A stretch of 32,335 nt of DNA, from positions 1 through 32,335 of the forward strand of contig DINS01000003.1 of NCBI GenBank assembly GCA_002426015.1, in the 5' to 3' direction. Positions within the stretch are counted from its first letter, which is position 1. Every line of letters starts with the position of its first letter. A program made the translations under genes and the position numbers. The notes under the pieces are model-generated. The model made no database searches. It saw nothing but the letters and a program-made list of their open reading frames with translations, and was not told where the DNA came from. Origin of the DNA: Flavobacteriaceae bacterium UBA5534 (GTDB lineage Bacteria; Bacteroidota; Bacteroidia; Flavobacteriales; Flavobacteriaceae). Positions 1-7,450 of the stretch are shown one piece after another.

Positions 1-237
1 CAGATAGTTGAAGCATCTTGTGGACAGTGCCAATTTGGATTGACATCCCAAGACGGCTGCGATCTGGCAGTTCGTATCGATGACAAAGCTTATTTTGTTG
101 ATGGTGCAGACATTGATGATTTTGGTGATGCACACGACAAAGGCACAGGCTTTTGCGAAGTGGTAAGAAAAGCTGAAGTTACAGGTAAATTAGAAGGGGA
201 TAGATTCAAGGTGTCTTCTATGAAAATGTTAGACTGA
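1..237 (+). CDS. Small exported Cys-rich protein, 3' part (DUF6370-like)
   Basis: The frame is open from base 1 and ends with TGA at 235-237, so the 5' end lies outside the window. The 78 visible residues begin QIVEASCGQCQFGL, contain a second Cys in DGCDL and a third near GFCEVV, and have a glycine- and aspartate-rich core (YFVDGADIDDFGDAHD). This resembles the small secreted family I know from Flavobacteriaceae as DUF6370, in which such a sequence directly follows a signal peptide. The conserved cysteines suggest disulphides or metal binding, which is inference. No function is known to me. An in-frame TTG at 40 would cut off the CGQC motif and is not a credible start. Confidence 0.6.
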   Translation, partial: QIVEASCGQCQFGLTSQDGCDLAVRIDDKAYFVDGADIDDFGDAHDKGTGFCEVVRKAEVTGKLEGDRFKVSSMKMLD

Positions 238-312
238 TAATGGAAGGTTTATGTAAAAATGTATCGTAATTACTGACAAAATTTCTTAACTCAAATTTGG
301 CTTATTTTTTGC

Positions 313-320
313 TATACTTG
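313..320 (+). promoter_or_regulatory. Possible -7 box for the zinc protease
   Basis: TATACTTG matches the Bacteroidota -7 consensus TAnnTTTG at all but one fixed position and lies 33 bases before the ATG at 354. A TTTG at 296-299 is too close to be a normal -33 element, so this is a weak call. Confidence 0.3.
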
Positions 321-353
321 TATTAAATTTACAATTAATTAAAAACTAAAAAA

Positions 354-1049
354 ATGATTGGATATTATATATTAATTGGAGCTATTGCTCTAGTAAGTTG
401 GTTAGTAAGTAATCAATTAAAGAAGAAGTTTGCACATTATTCTAAAGTGCAATTGCGTAATGGCATGAGTGGTAAAGAGATTGCTGAAAAAATGTTGTCA
501 GACAATGGTATTTATGACGTTGAGGTGATTTCTGTTGCTGGACAATTAACTGACCATTACAATCCAAAAAACAAAACAGTCAATTTAAGTGAGGCTGTTT
601 ACAACCAACGTAATGCTGCTGCTGCAGCAGTTGCTGCACACGAGTGTGGTCACGCAGTACAGCATGCCCAAGCGTATAGTTGGCTACAAACACGCTCTAC
701 TTTAGTGCCAATGGTGAGTGTGACATCAGGTATGTCGCAATGGTTGGTGATCGGAGGCTTGATATTGGCTGGAGCTGCTGGTGTTGGTTTCGGACAATGG
801 ATTGCAGTAGCTGGTTTGGGCTTTATGGGTGTTGCAACAGTGTTTAGCTTTATTACACTTCCTGTTGAATATGATGCGAGCAATAGAGCGTTAGCTTGGC
901 TAAAGGCCAAAAACATGGTAACACCAGAAGAATATAAAGGATCGGAAGATGCGCTTAAATGGGCTGCTCGTACCTATTTGGTTGCTGCCATTGGTGCACT
1001 AGCTTCCCTGTTATATTGGGCACTTCAAGTGTTTGGCGGAAGAGATTAA
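354..1049 (+). CDS. Membrane zinc metallopeptidase (YugP/Zn_peptidase_2 family)
   Basis: The 231-residue protein has an N-terminal membrane helix (about residues 2-18), the zinc-protease motif HECGH at 96-100, two helices at about 129-169 and a C-terminal helix at about 207-226. After the third helix comes LPVEYDAS, a conserved acidic motif of the YugP family. Family members are integral-membrane neutral zinc peptidases, with His96 and His100 as expected ligands and Glu97 as the expected catalytic base. The natural substrate is not established. The gene is monocistronic: it follows the DUF6370-like gene by 116 bases and ends in a strong hairpin shared with the convergent Lrp gene. The ATG at 354 follows an A-rich leader, as usual in this phylum. 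The Ala-rich run just before HECGH (residues 88-95) is normal for the family. Confidence 0.88.
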   Translation: MIGYYILIGAIALVSWLVSNQLKKKFAHYSKVQLRNGMSGKEIAEKMLSDNGIYDVEVISVAGQLTDHYNPKNKTVNLSEAVYNQRNAAAAAVAAHECGHAVQHAQAYSWLQTRSTLVPMVSVTSGMSQWLVIGGLILAGAAGVGFGQWIAVAGLGFMGVATVFSFITLPVEYDASNRALAWLKAKNMVTPEEYKGSEDALKWAARTYLVAAIGALASLLYWALQVFGGRD

Positions 1050-1069
1050 TAATTAAAATGAATAAATTT

Positions 1070-1097
1070 AAAAGCCTCTGAAACATCAGAGGCTTTT
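1070..1097. terminator. Bidirectional terminator between protease and Lrp genes
   Basis: A perfect 12-bp stem (1070-1081 with 1086-1097) encloses an AACA loop, with A-runs and T-runs on its two sides. It lies between two convergent genes and its edge is one base from the Lrp stop codon, so it probably serves both strands. Confidence 0.88.
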
Positions 1098-1098
1098 T

Positions 1099-1569
1099 TT
1101 ATATTTTGATCTGTCTGTCAATCTGTTGTGCTAACGAAATGAAAGTTTCGGTACGTGAGACACCTTCTATCGACTGTATTTCTTTATTGAGCAAGTGCAT
1201 CAAATGTTCGTTATCCTTACAAAGGATTTTTATAAAAATGCTCCAGTTTCCTGTGGTGTAGTGACATTCCAAGACTTCAGGTATTTTTTGAAGTTGTTTG
1301 ACAGCTTCAGGGTTACTGATGGCCTTATCGAGGTAAATGCCTACAAAAGCCATAGTTGTATAGCCTAGAACTTTAGGGTTTATTACAAATTTTGAACCCG
1401 AAATCAAATCCGATTTTTCAAGTTTTCGCAAGCGTTGATGTATGGCAGCACCAGAAATGCCAACCTGGCGTGCAATTTCTAAAACAGGAGTTCTCGCATC
1501 TTCCATCAAAGCTCGAAGTATTTCTTTGTCGATGCCATCAATTTGAAGATTTTGATTGACTATTTTCAT
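1099..1569 (-). CDS. Lrp/AsnC-family transcriptional regulator
   Basis: The 156-residue protein has the usual two-part layout: an N-terminal helix-turn-helix (about residues 11-60, including ILRALMEDARTPVLEIARQVG and the AIHQRLRKLEKSDLI recognition region) and a C-terminal RAM/AsnC ligand-binding domain (about 68-150, with IPEVLECHYTTGNWSIFIKI). Members bind amino acids and control amino-acid metabolism. It lies 23 bases downstream of the saccharopine-dehydrogenase-like gene on the same strand with no terminator between, so the two are probably co-transcribed and the regulator may sense lysine or a related amino acid. That ligand is inferred only from the neighbour. The length is normal for the family and the ATG start is at 1569. 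Confidence 0.9.
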   Translation of the reverse strand: MKIVNQNLQIDGIDKEILRALMEDARTPVLEIARQVGISGAAIHQRLRKLEKSDLISGSKFVINPKVLGYTTMAFVGIYLDKAISNPEAVKQLQKIPEVLECHYTTGNWSIFIKILCKDNEHLMHLLNKEIQSIEGVSRTETFISLAQQIDRQIKI

Positions 1570-1592
1570 ACGTTCAAATTCGATAGGGTTTA

Positions 1593-2957
1593 TTATACAT
1601 TCAAAGGGTTATAGCCTAAATACGGTACATTTGTTTCTGTGAATTTTATATCAAAATCTTCCAGTTCCTTTAAGATAGGGTCATAAACTTCTTTGGTAAT
1701 CGGGATCTGTACACCAGGTGTTTTAATTTTTTCATTCAAAATGGCCAATGTTGCAATGGCCACAGGTAAGCCAACTGTTTTTGCCATAGCTGTGTAGGTT
1801 TGGTCTTCGCCCTTGGTAACCATCGTCGAATCTATTTGGTGCATTTGTCCGTTTAGTTCATAGCCAAATTTATGGTACATCACAATCATGTCTTTATCAT
1901 CTTCTTCAAGTGTCCAACTATCCATCAGTATTTTTTGAAGAATTTCGGCAGGTGTTGCTTGTTTAAGTTGTACCATCTTTTTTGGATTGAAAATATCAAG
2001 TTCTAAAAATTTATCCCAAATGGTGTCATCTTGTTCTATTTTTAATTGGTACCTAAATTTTAACTCCACCGAATCGGTATGGCTATATGGCAAAAACGAA
2101 TTAACAAAATCGCGATAGCTCATGTTTTCACTATCATCAATAGTATAGCTATCATCAGTCATCCCTAATTGTACAAACATATTCCAAGCACGACTAAAAC
2201 CAACGCGACGTATCGTGCCACGATAAAGTGTCCTTACGTTATCCAATCCATAAACGCTTTGATATTTTAAGGAGTCTCTATTGGCATAGGCCTCAAAACG
2301 ACCATAACCTTCAACCTCCAAGAACTCTGTACGTCTGAACAGTCTGTGATACGGAATATACTTATAGGTAGCTTCTTGAAGAAATTTTGCTGCTCCACCT
2401 TGTCCTGCAACCACCACATTTCGTGGGTTCCATGTAAATTTATAGTTCCATAGGTTTGTGTCGCTTTCTGGAGCTACCAATCCACCCGTAAACGATTCAA
2501 ATAGAATCATTTTACCTCCTTTTGCCCTAATGCTATCAATCACCTTCATGGCACTCATATGGTCTATGCCTGGATCGACACCAATTTCATTCATGAAAAC
2601 CAATCCTTTTTCTTTGACAGCTTTATCTAATGATTGCATTTCTTCACTGACATAAGAAGCAGTGACCATGTTCTTGTTGTAAGTAACACAATCTTTGGCT
2701 ACTTCAATATGAAAACGAGCAGGAAGCATAGACACCACAATATCAGCATTTTGAATTGCGTTGACACGTGAGGTTTTATCAAAAACATCAAGCATGATGG
2801 CTTGAGCATTTTCATGTTTTCCAATTAATTTTTTTGCGTTATGTATGTTAATGTCACCAATAATGACATGTATATTTTCAGAAGTTGATTTATTCAATAA
2901 ATATTTGATGAGGTATGATGTCGATTTTCCAGACCCAATAACTAAAATCTTTCGCAT
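1593..2957 (-). CDS. Saccharopine dehydrogenase family protein (LYS9-like)
   Basis: This 454-residue protein begins with a Rossmann-type nucleotide-binding start (MRKILVIGSGKSTSYLIKYL), followed by ADIVVSMLPARFH and NEIGVDPGIDHMSAMKVID, both typical of saccharopine dehydrogenase NAD(P) and catalytic domains. The C-terminal half, from about residue 150, contains the family's substrate-domain features (FESFTGGLVAPE, NPLRNV-like WNPRNVVVAGQGG). The size fits the stand-alone saccharopine dehydrogenase (glutamate-forming) half of the bifunctional plant and animal enzyme; no lysine-ketoglutarate reductase domain is present. It could act in lysine catabolism or on a related opine-like substrate. The Lrp regulator directly downstream supports an amino-acid role. 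No clear -7 box is visible upstream. Confidence 0.85.
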   Translation of the reverse strand: MRKILVIGSGKSTSYLIKYLLNKSTSENIHVIIGDINIHNAKKLIGKHENAQAIMLDVFDKTSRVNAIQNADIVVSMLPARFHIEVAKDCVTYNKNMVTASYVSEEMQSLDKAVKEKGLVFMNEIGVDPGIDHMSAMKVIDSIRAKGGKMILFESFTGGLVAPESDTNLWNYKFTWNPRNVVVAGQGGAAKFLQEATYKYIPYHRLFRRTEFLEVEGYGRFEAYANRDSLKYQSVYGLDNVRTLYRGTIRRVGFSRAWNMFVQLGMTDDSYTIDDSENMSYRDFVNSFLPYSHTDSVELKFRYQLKIEQDDTIWDKFLELDIFNPKKMVQLKQATPAEILQKILMDSWTLEEDDKDMIVMYHKFGYELNGQMHQIDSTMVTKGEDQTYTAMAKTVGLPVAIATLAILNEKIKTPGVQIPITKEVYDPILKELEDFDIKFTETNVPYLGYNPLNV

Positions 2958-2965
2958 AAGATGAG

Positions 2966-2973
2966 TAATTTTG
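2966..2973 (+). promoter_or_regulatory. -7 box TAATTTTG upstream of DUF423 gene
   Basis: This exact match to TAnnTTTG lies 55 bases before the ATG at 3029, inside the divergent gap between the saccharopine dehydrogenase and DUF423 genes. The leader would be about 50 bases. Confidence 0.4.
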
Positions 2974-3028
2974 TTAATGCGAATTTACTAAATACAAAAG
3001 GTTATAAAAATTTAAACCCAAACTTTAT

Positions 3029-3448
3029 ATGAACAAAACAATATTAATTTCAGGAGCAATTTTAGGGATATTAAGTATTGCTTTTGGAGCTTTTGCGGCT
3101 CATGGTTTAAAAGAACTTATTTCGGCAGCGTCTCAACAAACTTTTGAAACAGGTGTGCGTTATCAAATGTACCATGCTATTTTCCTGTTGTTTGTTGGAT
3201 CAGCAAACGATATCTCTTTGAAAGCAAAGAAGATTATATATTACTTGACCATCGTTGGGTTGCTCTTTTTTTCAGGGTCTATTTATGGTTTGTCAACGAA
3301 TACATTAACAGATTTTGACTTTAAAACAATTGGATTTATCACACCGATTGGAGGCTTATTGTTAATTGCCGCATGGCTAATTTTGTTGATAAACTTTTTA
3401 AAAATGGATAAGGATAAATCAGAAAATAAAGTGCATACTTTAAAATAA
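3029..3448 (+). CDS. DUF423 family small membrane protein
   Basis: The protein has 139 residues with four hydrophobic segments (about 4-24, 45-60, 69-88 and 103-123), and the conserved N-terminal glycine-rich signature AFGAFAAHGLK followed by TGVRYQMYHAIFLL. This is the DUF423 (YgdD-like) inner-membrane family, whose biochemical role is unknown. The length and topology match the family. The ATG at 3029 is the only start that gives the complete first helix. The gene sits divergent from the saccharopine dehydrogenase gene and just upstream of pckA, which has its own promoter box in the 37-base gap. Confidence 0.85.
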   Translation: MNKTILISGAILGILSIAFGAFAAHGLKELISAASQQTFETGVRYQMYHAIFLLFVGSANDISLKAKKIIYYLTIVGLLFFSGSIYGLSTNTLTDFDFKTIGFITPIGGLLLIAAWLILLINFLKMDKDKSENKVHTLK

Positions 3449-3452
3449 TGTT

Positions 3453-3460
3453 TAATTTTG
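3453..3460 (+). promoter_or_regulatory. -7 box TAATTTTG of pckA
   Basis: An exact TAnnTTTG box followed by C lies 25 bases upstream of the pckA ATG at 3486, giving a leader of about 20 bases. It starts five bases after the DUF423 stop codon, so pckA is likely transcribed on its own. Confidence 0.62.
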
Positions 3461-3485
3461 CACTAACAAACAACACAATATATTT

Positions 3486-5099
3486 ATGGTAAATCATAAT
3501 CAAACTACGAAATCGATTTCGTTAGACCAATATGGAATTAAAAATGCCAAAGTCAATTACCAACTTTCTCCAGACCAACTTCATCAGATTGCAATAGAAA
3601 AAGGGCAAGGTGTCGAAGCCTCAACAGGAGCTTTAGCTGTAAACACAGGTGAGTTTACTGGTCGTTCGCCAAAAGACCGATTTATTGTAAAAGATGCCAT
3701 TACTGAAGATAGAGTGTGGTGGGGAAATGTCAATATTCCTTTTGAGTCTAATGCCTTTCAAAAATTATATGATAAAGTGACAGCCTATCTCTCAAACAAA
3801 GAAGTGTTTGTCAGAGACAGTTATGCTTGTGCCGATGAAAACTATAAATTAAACATTAGAGTAATTACAGAATATGCTTGGAGCAACCAGTTTGCCTACA
3901 ACATGTTTTTGCGTCCAACTGAAAAAGAGTTAGAAAATTTTAAACCAGAATGGACGGTCATCAATGCTCCTGGATTTATGGCAAATCCTGAAATTGATGG
4001 TACACGCCAACATAATTTCGCGATTTTAGACTTTACTAGAAAGATAGCTTTAATCGGTGGAACAGGCTACACAGGAGAAATAAAAAAGGGAATTTTCTCT
4101 GCGCTTAACTTTATTCTTCCAGTGTTCAAAAACACACTGCCAATGCATTGTAGTGCCAATGTTGGAGAAGATGATGATACGGCTATATTCTTCGGATTGT
4201 CAGGTACTGGTAAAACAACCTTGTCTGCCGACCCAAATAGACGATTGATTGGTGATGACGAACATGGTTGGACTGCCGAAAACACGGTGTTTAATTTTGA
4301 AGGTGGTTGCTATGCAAAAGTAATCAACCTTACTGAAGAAAATGAGCCAGATATCTATAATGCCATTAAAAAAGGAGCCATCCTAGAAAATGTCGTTATG
4401 AATGCTAAAGGTGAAGTAGATTATGAAGATGTTTCTATTACACAAAACACAAGGGTAAGTTATCCAATCGACCATATTAAAAATATCCAAGTGCCATCTA
4501 TAGGCAAAAATCCTAAAAACATATTTTTCTTAACAGCAGATGCTTTTGGAGTATTGCCTCCAATTTCTAAATTGACTCCTGGTCAGGCTGCCTATCATTT
4601 CATTTCGGGATATACAGCTAAAGTGGCTGGAACTGAAGCTGGTATTGATGAGCCAACGCCTAATTTCTCGGCGTGTTTTGGAGCACCATTTATGCCTTTA
4701 CATCCAACCAAGTATGCTGAAATGTTAAGTGCTAAAATGAAGGAAACAGGTGTGAATGTATGGTTAATAAATACAGGATGGACTGGAGGCGCTTATGGTG
4801 TAGGAAGTCGTATAAAACTAAAATACACTCGTGCGATGATTACCGCAGCACTCAATGGCGATTTAGACAATGTCACTCCAGAAACCTACAGAACACACTC
4901 TGTATTTGGATTGTTGCAACCGCGAAGCTGTCCTGGAGTGCCAGACGATGTGTTAAGTTCTAGGCAGACATGGAATAATGATGAGGCTTATTATAAAACA
5001 GCTTATAAATTATCAGAATCATTTAGAGAAAACTTCAAAAAGTTTGAAGAGTTTGCCAATGACGAAATCTTGGCTGGAGCTCCAAACCTAAAAAGTTAA
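3486..5099 (+). CDS. pckA: Phosphoenolpyruvate carboxykinase (ATP)
   Basis: This enzyme decarboxylates and phosphorylates oxaloacetate to PEP with ATP, the first committed step of gluconeogenesis, in the cytosol. The 537-residue length is that of the bacterial ATP-type enzyme. Visible signatures are the substrate Arg motif TGEFTGRSPKDRF near residues 53-65, the kinase-1a P-loop GLSGTGKTTLS starting at 237 with Lys243 and Thr244, the metal-binding acidic stretch LIGDDEHGW just after it, and the C-terminal NTGWTGGAYGVGSR adenine/lid region. Nothing is missing. It has its own promoter box and ends in a perfect palindromic terminator, so it is a single-gene unit, sensible for a gene switched by carbon source. 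I see no operator. Confidence 0.97.
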   Translation: MVNHNQTTKSISLDQYGIKNAKVNYQLSPDQLHQIAIEKGQGVEASTGALAVNTGEFTGRSPKDRFIVKDAITEDRVWWGNVNIPFESNAFQKLYDKVTAYLSNKEVFVRDSYACADENYKLNIRVITEYAWSNQFAYNMFLRPTEKELENFKPEWTVINAPGFMANPEIDGTRQHNFAILDFTRKIALIGGTGYTGEIKKGIFSALNFILPVFKNTLPMHCSANVGEDDDTAIFFGLSGTGKTTLSADPNRRLIGDDEHGWTAENTVFNFEGGCYAKVINLTEENEPDIYNAIKKGAILENVVMNAKGEVDYEDVSITQNTRVSYPIDHIKNIQVPSIGKNPKNIFFLTADAFGVLPPISKLTPGQAAYHFISGYTAKVAGTEAGIDEPTPNFSACFGAPFMPLHPTKYAEMLSAKMKETGVNVWLINTGWTGGAYGVGSRIKLKYTRAMITAALNGDLDNVTPETYRTHSVFGLLQPRSCPGVPDDVLSSRQTWNNDEAYYKTAYKLSESFRENFKKFEEFANDEILAGAPNLKS

Positions 5100-5111
5100 T
5101 CCAAAAGCTTA

Positions 5112-5157
5112 TATAAAATAAAAACGCGACTCAATTGAGTCGCGTTTTTATTTTATA
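5112..5157. terminator. Perfect 46-bp palindrome, bidirectional terminator pckA/hemD
   Basis: All 23 base pairs match with no spacer: a GC-rich centre (CGCGACTCAA and its complement) flanked by A-rich and T-rich arms. It sits 12 bases after the pckA stop and 11 bases beyond the hemD stop, between convergent genes, so it can end transcription on both strands. Confidence 0.92.
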
Positions 5158-5168
5158 GATAATGGAAA

Positions 5169-5918
5169 TTATTTTCCCTTGTTTACTTTTTCAATATATT
5201 TTTCTAAAGCCATGGTCATAGAAGGTGTCTCTGGTGTTGGAGCAGCTATATCAACTCTCAATCCAGCATCCTCAACAGCCTTTATGGTTGTACTTCCAAA
5301 AACCGCAATTCTGGTGTTGTTTTGTTTGAAGTCTGGGAAGTTATGAAATAAAGAATCAATTCCAGATGGACTGAAAAACACTAAAACATCATAATACACA
5401 TCTGCCAAATCAGACAAATCGCTAATCACTGTCTTATAGAAAATTGCTTCCTTCCATTTTACATTGAGTGCATTCAAAGTTTCTGGAACTTCATCTTTTA
5501 ATTTATCAGTCGTCGGAAGTAAGAAATTTTCATCCTTGTACTTTTTGATCAATGGAGAAAGGTCTTCGAAGTTTCGTTTTCCAACGTATATTTTGCGCTT
5601 TCTGTACACTACATATTTTTGCAAATAGAAAGCAACAGCTTCTGATTGGCAAAAGTATTTCATTGTATCTGGGACTTTAAAACGCATTTCTTCGGCAACT
5701 CTAAAGAAATGATCGACAGAATTTCTACTGGTAAGTATAATTGCCGTGTAATGATTCAAATCTACTTTTTGCTGTCTAATATCTTTTGCAGAAACTCCTT
5801 CAACATGTATAAATGGTCTAAAGTCAATTTTTACCTTTTGCTTTTCTTGAAGATCAAAATAAGGCGAATTTTCGATTTTAGGTTCGGGCTGTGACACTAA
5901 AATTGTTTTCACTTTCAT
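5169..5918 (-). CDS. hemD: Uroporphyrinogen-III synthase
   Basis: HemD cyclises hydroxymethylbilane to uroporphyrinogen III in tetrapyrrole synthesis. The family is poorly conserved in sequence. The 249-residue length, the two-lobed pattern and the recognisable stretches AIILTSRNSVDHFF (N-lobe), FLLPTTDKLKDEVPETL (hinge) and DVLVFFSPSGIDSLF followed by RIAVFGSTTIKAVEDAG (C-lobe) fit. In Bacteroidota hemD commonly follows a DUF4271 gene, as here (28-base gap). A promoter-like box also lies inside the DUF4271 tail, 77 bases upstream. The protein begins MKVKTILVSQPEPK. The other haem genes are not in the window. Confidence 0.88.
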   Translation of the reverse strand: MKVKTILVSQPEPKIENSPYFDLQEKQKVKIDFRPFIHVEGVSAKDIRQQKVDLNHYTAIILTSRNSVDHFFRVAEEMRFKVPDTMKYFCQSEAVAFYLQKYVVYRKRKIYVGKRNFEDLSPLIKKYKDENFLLPTTDKLKDEVPETLNALNVKWKEAIFYKTVISDLSDLADVYYDVLVFFSPSGIDSLFHNFPDFKQNNTRIAVFGSTTIKAVEDAGLRVDIAAPTPETPSMTMALEKYIEKVNKGK

Positions 5919-5946
5919 AGGCCAATCGGTCTGGTTTAGCTTAATA

Positions 5947-6588
5947 TTATGTAAATAGTTTGTATAAAATTAGATAGGGTCCAATTTCAAGTGCGCAAAG
6001 ATACAAAATAAAATAGAATAAGTTATTTAATACCAATTTTTGATGGTTTTTAAAGGATGTTATAAATCCGATGAGGTTTAATAAGAATAATAAGCCAAAT
6101 ATTACAAATATGATAATTTTTGAAGGTGTCAAAGTGTAAATCAATAAGATATTGATAGGGAGCAATATAAATCCAATAAAATTTTTATAGCTCGTTTTTT
6201 GAAATATATACGAATCGATAATTCTGTCAATTTCAAAAAGACTTCCAATCAAACGTTCTAACAGTATTTTTATAAGGAACAAAGCAGCAATACCAAACAA
6301 CAATTTAGAAAAAGAAGTTAAATCAAACTCTAGTGGTTGTGCAATCCACGAATAGGAAATATAAGCAAAAATGGAAACGGAGATGACAAGGTTGCCAAAC
6401 AAAAGGGCATCAAACCCATCAATGAATTTTTGCTCTCTTTCGTAAATCTTTAAATATTTTGAATTTCCAATCACTTGTATGAAATCTTCAAACCGTTTGG
6501 CAAACAAAAATTTGGACAAGGTAATAAGCACCAAGCCCAACATAATTAGTATGGTAAACCACTCATTAGAAATCAATTCTCTTAACAT
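5947..6588 (-). CDS. DUF4271 domain membrane protein
   Basis: This 213-residue hydrophobic protein has about five or six membrane segments (about 11-29, 62-80, 90-112, 136-155, 158-176 and 190-210). It starts MLRELISNEWFTILIMLGLVL and has the basic stretch FAKRFEDFIQVIGNSKYLKIY after the first helix, which together with the hemD neighbour identifies it as the Bacteroidota family DUF4271. Its function is unknown to me, and a link to haem synthesis rests only on gene order. No -7 box is visible upstream. The TATCTTTG box at 5996-6003 lies within its last 20 codons and would serve hemD. Confidence 0.8.
   Translation of the reverse strand: MLRELISNEWFTILIMLGLVLITLSKFLFAKRFEDFIQVIGNSKYLKIYEREQKFIDGFDALLFGNLVISVSIFAYISYSWIAQPLEFDLTSFSKLLFGIAALFLIKILLERLIGSLFEIDRIIDSYIFQKTSYKNFIGFILLPINILLIYTLTPSKIIIFVIFGLLFLLNLIGFITSFKNHQKLVLNNLFYFILYLCALEIGPYLILYKLFT
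5996..6003 (-). promoter_or_regulatory. -7 box TATCTTTG inside DUF4271 tail, for hemD
   Basis: Read on the minus strand this is TATCTTTG followed by CGC, an exact match to TAnnTTTG with the C that often follows it. It lies 77 bases upstream of the hemD ATG at 5918, within the DUF4271 coding region, and may give hemD expression independent of DUF4271. Confidence 0.45.
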
Positions 6589-6669
6589 GTTGCTAAATTA
6601 TAAAGAAAAATGTATCTGTTTAACTTTTATTTATGCTAATGTCTATAAAATTTATCCTTCAAAAACGCT

Positions 6670-6677
6670 TACTTTTG
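6670..6677 (+). promoter_or_regulatory. -7 box TACTTTTG of the glycosyltransferase-pyrC-DUF4296 unit
   Basis: An exact TAnnTTTG box followed by C lies 37 bases before the ATG at 6715, and would drive the three tightly packed genes that follow. Confidence 0.55.
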
Positions 6678-6714
6678 CCTATGAATTATCAACGCTTTGC
6701 GTAAGAGTTTAAAA

Positions 6715-7449
6715 ATGAATGTAATGAGAGACGCCATTGTCATCATTCCCACATACAACGAAATAGAAAATATAGAGGCCATCATCCGAACTGTTTTTGC
6801 CCAAGAAAAACCGTTTGATGTTCTAGTGGTTGACGATAATTCGCCAGATTTGACTGCTCTAAAAGTAAAGCAGTTACAAGATGAGTTTTCTGACAGGTTG
6901 TTTTTAATGGAACGAAAATTAAAAACAGGATTGGGCACAGCTTATATAGATGGTTTTAATTGGTGCATAGCAAAAGGGTATGATTACATTTTTGAAATGG
7001 ATGCTGATTTTTCGCATAATCCTAAAGATTTGATAAAGCTTTATAATGCTTGTCATGTCGAAGGCGCAGATTTAGCAATTGGTTCTAGGTATATTGATGG
7101 TGTTAATGTGGTCAATTGGCCAATGACACGCATTTTATTATCTTATTTTGCTTCAAAGTATGTTCGATTCATCACCAGAATGAAAATTCAGGATACCACA
7201 GCTGGTTTTGTGTGCTATAAACGAAACGTTTTAGAAACCATTGATTTGGAGAGTGTCAAGTTTGTTGGTTATGCGTTTCAAATAGAAATGAAATTTAAGG
7301 CCTATTTAAAAAAGTTTAAAATTGTTGAAGTTCCTGTTATATTTACTGATAGAACCAAAGGCAAATCAAAAATGAGTGGTAGCATCATCAATGAAGCTAT
7401 CTTTGGAGTATTGAAAATGAAAATTAAAAGTTTATTTGGTAAAGAATAA
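6715..7449 (+). CDS. Polyprenol-phosphate mannosyltransferase-like GT2 (DPM1-like)
   Basis: This 244-residue GT-A glycosyltransferase begins IVIIPTYNEIENIE, followed by the nucleotide-sugar motif VVDDNSPD (Asp40-Asp41), the lipid-sugar family motif KTGLGTAYIDGF and the metal-binding DAD at 96-98 within EMDADFSHNP. These mark the dolichol/polyprenol-phosphate mannose synthase branch of GT2, which transfers a sugar from an NDP-sugar to a polyprenyl phosphate at the inner face of the membrane. There is no C-terminal membrane anchor, so it resembles the soluble catalytic type. Sugar and acceptor are inferred. ATG at 6715 (MNVMRDAIV) is taken as start; ATG at 6724 is equally possible. An earlier in-frame TTG at 6697 is too close to the promoter box. 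The stop is one base before the pyrC ATG, so the two are translationally linked. Confidence 0.9.
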   Translation: MNVMRDAIVIIPTYNEIENIEAIIRTVFAQEKPFDVLVVDDNSPDLTALKVKQLQDEFSDRLFLMERKLKTGLGTAYIDGFNWCIAKGYDYIFEMDADFSHNPKDLIKLYNACHVEGADLAIGSRYIDGVNVVNWPMTRILLSYFASKYVRFITRMKIQDTTAGFVCYKRNVLETIDLESVKFVGYAFQIEMKFKAYLKKFKIVEVPVIFTDRTKGKSKMSGSIINEAIFGVLKMKIKSLFGKE

Positions 7450-7450
7450 A

